Part shown: positions 7,553 through 10,739 of the stretch, one piece after another | Numbering within the stretch: the stretch's first letter is position 1 | Layout of the letters: each line of letters begins with the position of its first letter | Assembly: GCA_004000155.1 (NCBI GenBank) | Contig: RCSS01000295.1 | Coordinates: forward strand, 1 to 10,739 | From: Tubulinosema ratisbonensis | Lineage: Eukaryota; Microsporidia; Tubulinosematidae | Length of the DNA: 10,739 nt | Reading direction: 5' to 3' | Notes under the pieces: model-generated | Told to the model about the DNA's origin: nothing | Seen by the model: only the letters and a program-made list of their open reading frames with translations | Databases searched by the model: none | Translations under genes and position numbers: made by a program

Positions 7553-8505
7553 AATTTCCCGATTCGGAAGATCGCGAAGGAATTACGGAACCATATGTTA
7601 AAGTCAGATATTTTTTAACTAACTGAATATAAAAAGTTCGTGGATAAAAAAAAGTAGTAATAAGAAAACCGGTTTGACTCTCAGCATAAGATATAAAAAT
7701 TCTAAAGATTTGAAGAAGCAATATAATCACTTTACAACTGTTAGGCGTGCTGAAATTTTCAAACAAAAGACATATGTCAAAGTTTTAGCAAGCAGTATAA
7801 GAAAAATTTTGGATAGTATGAATTATTTTGAAAGTAAATCGGTATTAAAGCCTTTCTTAACAATTAACCATAAGAATCTTAAAAATGAGATTAGTAAGGA
7901 ATGTTCCTATGTCGATTGTAAGTTTCGGAATAGTGTTATTTTTCAAATAAGGTTAAAATAAACCTGTTTGATTTTGATAGTTAATTCTTTGTCTAGAAAA
8001 TTAGGTGAAGTACGTCATAAAAAAATATTAAAAAAACAAAAAAGTTTAAAGGTGGGAGCGTAATGTTTTGGAGCTGTTTTTTATTGAAGAAATGTATATA
8101 ATTTGTTTGTTATTTAGTTTATACTGGATAACCCTGCCAAAAAAAATTTTTTAAAAAAATTCAGCCGTTTCTGCCCAAAATATGAGTTTTAAGAAATTCA
8201 TATCTGATAAGACAATGTCTTATACATAAGCAGGGTGCCCACGTGATTATTTACTATTAGTGAAATTGAGAAATAAGAGTAGTCTTCGCTAGACCGTTTC
8301 TTTATGCTATAGAAAATTTGTGGGCTTATGTAGAGAATATATCAAAAGGTAGGGTTTATAATTAAAAGGTAGACTTTTTCAATAAATTAAAATAATTCTT
8401 GTTAGAAATACCCATAGCTTTGTGCAAAAGACTTGTAGATACGATCTCATCCCGCATACTTGAGATATTAAGATCCAAATACGAATACACAAGTTATAGA
8501 TTGTT
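7553..8505 (+). pseudogene. Tc1/IS630-type (DD34E) transposase, decayed full-length copy
   Basis: Once a cut-and-paste DNA transposase. In order: IRKIAKEL (7562-7585), a first helix-turn-helix; an open stretch 7674-7961 with TVRRAEI, then SSIRKILDSMNYF (second helix-turn-helix) and KPFLTINHKNLK (from 7848), compare KPLLTxRHxxxRL; LFDFDS-stop-F (Asp at 7976), compare FSDESKF; RKLGEVRHKK (7995); GGGSVMFWSCF (8051-8083); Asp-Asn at 8211, compare QDNAP; AIENLWAYVEN (8306-8338); and CKRLVDTISSRILEI...YEYTSY (8423-8497), compare CKKLVDSMPRR...GGYTKY. The second Asp and the Glu of IENLW are about 34 codons apart, which fits DD34E. At least four frame changes and several stops mean it is inactive. 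Terminal inverted repeats were not found. The minus-strand open frame 7509-7766 is antisense to it. Confidence 0.9.
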
Positions 8506-8837
8506 TGATCTGGTTTTTTGTAGATTTAATTATCAAAGAACTTGAAAATCTTATTATTTTTTCCGTAAAAAAAAATAAAATTAATATATTAGTAACTCAA
8601 TAAAATTTAAAAAAACCGACACAAAAAAGTTTCTAGTTTTTTACTTTTAAATATTTAAACATATTTTATAATGGTCGGGGGTTTTGCTTATATTGTATCT
8701 CTAACTATTACCAAATAAAGGCCATTGAACTTTTAAAACTATTGTTTTTCAACATTATTAATGAAAATAAAATAATTTTTAACTTTCTAATAAAAAGGAC
8801 TAAGATATCTAAAAATTTTATATTTGCTATATGTTGA
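8506..8837. other. No gene; AT-rich spacer between two transposase relics
   Basis: Nothing coding is recognised. The right end of the relic at 7553-8505 should lie here, but no inverted repeat matching the left flank is apparent by eye. Confidence 0.5.
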
Positions 8838-9288
8838 TGTTATATATACTACTCAAAACTCGGATTTCTAAATTTAAAATACCCAACCCAGAATACATTA
8901 TTAATTGACTTTCGTCCTAACCTCATGCAGATTCAAGAAAAATATCTTCATTTTTGTAAATGTATCAATTGGGTCAGTGAGGTTCATATCTTCAATGATA
9001 ATATTTTACTGTCAAAAAACTCGAATAGCCGTCTTAAAATTATAAAATATTTTGTTTTATTAATGAAAACAGGGCATATATAAAAAATTTATGATGAAAT
9101 TACATTGCTCAAATAAACAAGAGTTAATCTTAAAAGAAACTCTAAAAAACGACAAATAAAGAGCTCTAATTGTTGTAAAGCTTTCGATTAAATATAAAAG
9201 AGTTCGGAAACAAAATTTGATACCTGTCGTAAAGTTTTTAAAAACATCTAGAATTTATTCTCATTAATTTTGAGCCAAGCTAGTTTTT
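8838..9288 (+). pseudogene. Tc1-like transposase relic (middle part)
   Basis: Frame 3 is open from 8838 to 9080 (81 codons, no ATG near its beginning). It carries RPNLMQIQEKYLHFCKCINW from 8913, then VSEVHIFNDNILL and SNSR. This aligns well with the Tc1 pattern KPxLxxxxxxxLxFxKxxINWxxEDWxxVIFSDExxxL...GR. In frame 1, 9217-9288 reads LIPVVKF...SRIYSH-stop-F-stop-AKLVF, resembling LVPTVKHGGGSIMVWGCFSA..KLVF. The gap between the blocks is about 40 codons too long, implying an insertion. Two stops fall in the second block, and the catalytic and C-terminal remainder is not traceable. Confidence 0.6.
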
Positions 9289-10314
9289 CCAGAGATAAAA
9301 TATTATAGTTTTACTAATAGGTAAACTTTTAAAATTTTAAACCTTTATTATAAAAGTACAAAATCAGTATATTAAGATCATATTGGTTTGGTTATAAATT
9401 CAAATAAAGAATTATGAAAATAACAAATTTTAAGGGAGATTATCAAAAAATTTAAGTTTTAGGATTTTGTTGAAGATATTTATTATTTTTTATGCTTCTA
9501 ATAAACTAGAGACTAAAAATATATTTGATGGAAATCGTTTTATTATAATATTAAAAGAACCTTAAACCCAAATACATGATTCAAAAAGGGTTTATATTTG
9601 TTAGTTGAAACGATTTTACAATACAAATCTATTTATTATGAATAATTTTGTTTTTATTACAAAAATCATTAAATATCTTTTAGTCAAGTTTTAAGCCTAT
9701 CTAAAAAAATTATTAAATGTTAATTTTATAATATTGTCGAAGTCTACGCGTACCGCGTCACTAGTCAGATATTAGATGTATACTGATTGTATCTTTTTAT
9801 TTTTATTATTATAGTTTTTTTTGGAAAACATTCTTTATTTGAAATTGTAATTTAAAAGTATAAATTGATCACTTTGATAGTTTCTAAGTTTAATATTTTG
9901 ATTAAAGATTGGTAGTGTCATAATAGGAAACTTCTCATTAAATATGTTTACTCTTTTGGTTTAAAATTTTTACTATTTAAAAAAGATTGTAAAAAGAAGA
10001 TCTCTGCTGTAAAAATAGTGATTTTTAAACTAAATAACTTTAAGGAATAAAATTTTTACTTTCTTGGTTAATTTTATTTGTACAAAATTCTATCGCTAAG
10101 TATTAAATACTGTAAAAATAGTAATTAAGAAACCCTGAACTGTTATATAATTCATAACATTTAGTTCTTTCAACTTATATTTTTTTTACTATTAAAAAAG
10201 CTTTACATGTTTTAAATCAAATTTAATTATCTAAAAATAGATAAAATTTAATACTTCCTTAAAGATTTTTTCAAATCAAAAACAAAGTAATTTCAAGTTT
10301 TTTGTTCTACCCAT
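9289..10314. other. No gene; AT-rich stretch with short alternating repeats
   Basis: No coding sequence is recognised. A GC-rich palindrome ACGCG-TAC-CGCGT lies at 9746-9758. ATTTTTAC and its complement GTAAAAAT alternate at 9966, 10009, 10052 and 10112, and CTGTAAAAATAGT occurs twice (10007-10019 and 10110-10122). The last part must include the promoter of the gene at 10315. Confidence 0.5.
10310..10312 (+). promoter_or_regulatory. CCC triplet just before the start codon
   Basis: TACCCAT precedes the ATG at 10315, placing CCC 2 bases upstream. CCC-like motifs immediately before start codons are reported as a microsporidian gene signal, so this supports both the start and the proposed lineage. 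One short motif alone is weak evidence. Confidence 0.35.
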
Positions 10315-10739
10315 ATGTTCACTATTTTATTTTACTTGCGTTCATATTGTACGACTTTCAATGAGTATTATTCTGAAGAAAGAAACTGGGGGGAACTTTT
10401 TAAAAGAGCTTTTGCTCTTTCTAATAACCAAGATTGCCTTTTTCAGCAAAATTGTCGACCGACCATTCAAAATAATTCATTTACACTGCTGGATTTGGAC
10501 AAGCATAACGAAAATAAAAGGAAAGGTGAAGTTTGGGAAGATTTAAAACCAACTCAATCAGACACAACTCAGAAAAAGAAACAAAAAACTAATGATTCAA
10601 CATTAGTGCATCCTCAAAGTTTGAAGAATTCTTATATTTTTAATCAAGCAAAATCTAGAAATGAAGAATTTTTACAACAAAATAATAATGACAACTCTTT
10701 AAATCAATCAAATAAAACATTACCGTATCAGAATTATAA
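10315..10739 (+). CDS. Unrecognised Asn/Gln/Lys-rich protein, 5' part only
   Basis: Frame 1 is open from the ATG at 10315 to the last base (141 full codons plus two bases), so the stop lies beyond the window. Such a run is unlikely by chance at this AT content, and composition shifts from T-rich to A/C-rich as in the phosphatase gene. The ATG is the only in-frame Met and has CCC 2 bases before it; the preceding in-frame stop is at 10288. Residues 1-12 are hydrophobic (MFTILFYLRSYC), too short for a convincing signal peptide. Residues 17-78 look folded, with NWGELFKRAFAL and EVWEDLKP. A basic KKKQK (87-91) could be a nuclear signal, and residues 110-141 are Asn/Gln-rich. No family is recognised. 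The ATG frame at 10361-10546 overlaps it in another frame and is rejected. A 5' exon or fragment of a broken gene cannot be excluded. Confidence 0.72.
   Translation, partial: MFTILFYLRSYCTTFNEYYSEERNWGELFKRAFALSNNQDCLFQQNCRPTIQNNSFTLLDLDKHNENKRKGEVWEDLKPTQSDTTQKKKQKTNDSTLVHPQSLKNSYIFNQAKSRNEEFLQQNNNDNSLNQSNKTLPYQNY

Noticed and set aside
7509..7766. Minus-strand open frame of 85 codons
   Set aside because: Antisense to the N-terminal part of the decayed Tc1 transposase; no recognisable domain.
7674..7961. 95-codon open stretch taken as an independent gene
   Set aside because: Its proposed start is a TTG, and it contains only the second helix-turn-helix and KPFLT linker of the transposase, whose remaining parts follow in other frames. 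It is a surviving segment of the pseudogene.
2930..10314. CRISPR array, defence island or phage-like module
   Set aside because: No regularly spaced direct repeats, and gene structure is eukaryotic. The region is explained better by decayed transposons.
10361..10546. Plus-strand ATG frame of 61 codons
   Set aside because: Overlaps in another frame the longer open frame 10315-10739, which has better composition and start context.

Overview
The window is very AT-rich eukaryotic DNA with intronless genes and compact gene signals. It most resembles a microsporidian genome of the large, transposon-laden type. Three things point there: a short, divergent FCP1-type CTD phosphatase starting directly at its Cys-His motif; an AATAAA overlapping that gene's stop codon; and a CCC triplet 2 bases before the ATG of the second gene. 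The taxon is an inference, and I cannot name a species.

Layout: 1-659 is an extremely AT-rich leader that ends in a 24-bp tandem repeat abutting the first gene. 660-2783 (+) is one 707-residue gene: an FCP1-like RNA polymerase II CTD phosphatase domain, a short NLT-rich amino-acid repeat, and a long helical C-terminal region I do not recognise. Directly behind its stop is a nested inverted-repeat structure of about 144 bp (2786-2929). From about 2930 to 10314 there is no intact gene.

That 7.4-kb stretch is not featureless. Read codon by codon it holds broken remains of Tc1/IS630-type (DD34E) transposases on both strands. The clearest, at 7553-8505 (+), runs from helix-turn-helix pieces through GGGSVMFW and IENLW to the C-terminal CKRLVD block. 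Weaker relics lie at 5954-6240 (+), 8838-9288 (+), 3831-4221 (-) and 4990-5306 (-). All carry stops and frameshifts, so none can make transposase. A degenerate tRNA 3' half with a T-run sits at 3364-3395, and several short palindromes are scattered through the region.

From 10315 to the right edge (+) a second gene begins. It is open for 141 codons and cut off by the end of the window. Its product is not recognised and is Asn/Gln/Lys-rich.

Functionally, the window shows one housekeeping transcription gene and the start of an unknown gene, separated by a transposon graveyard. I see no operon or defence-like cluster. All family assignments come from motif recognition by eye, without any database search.
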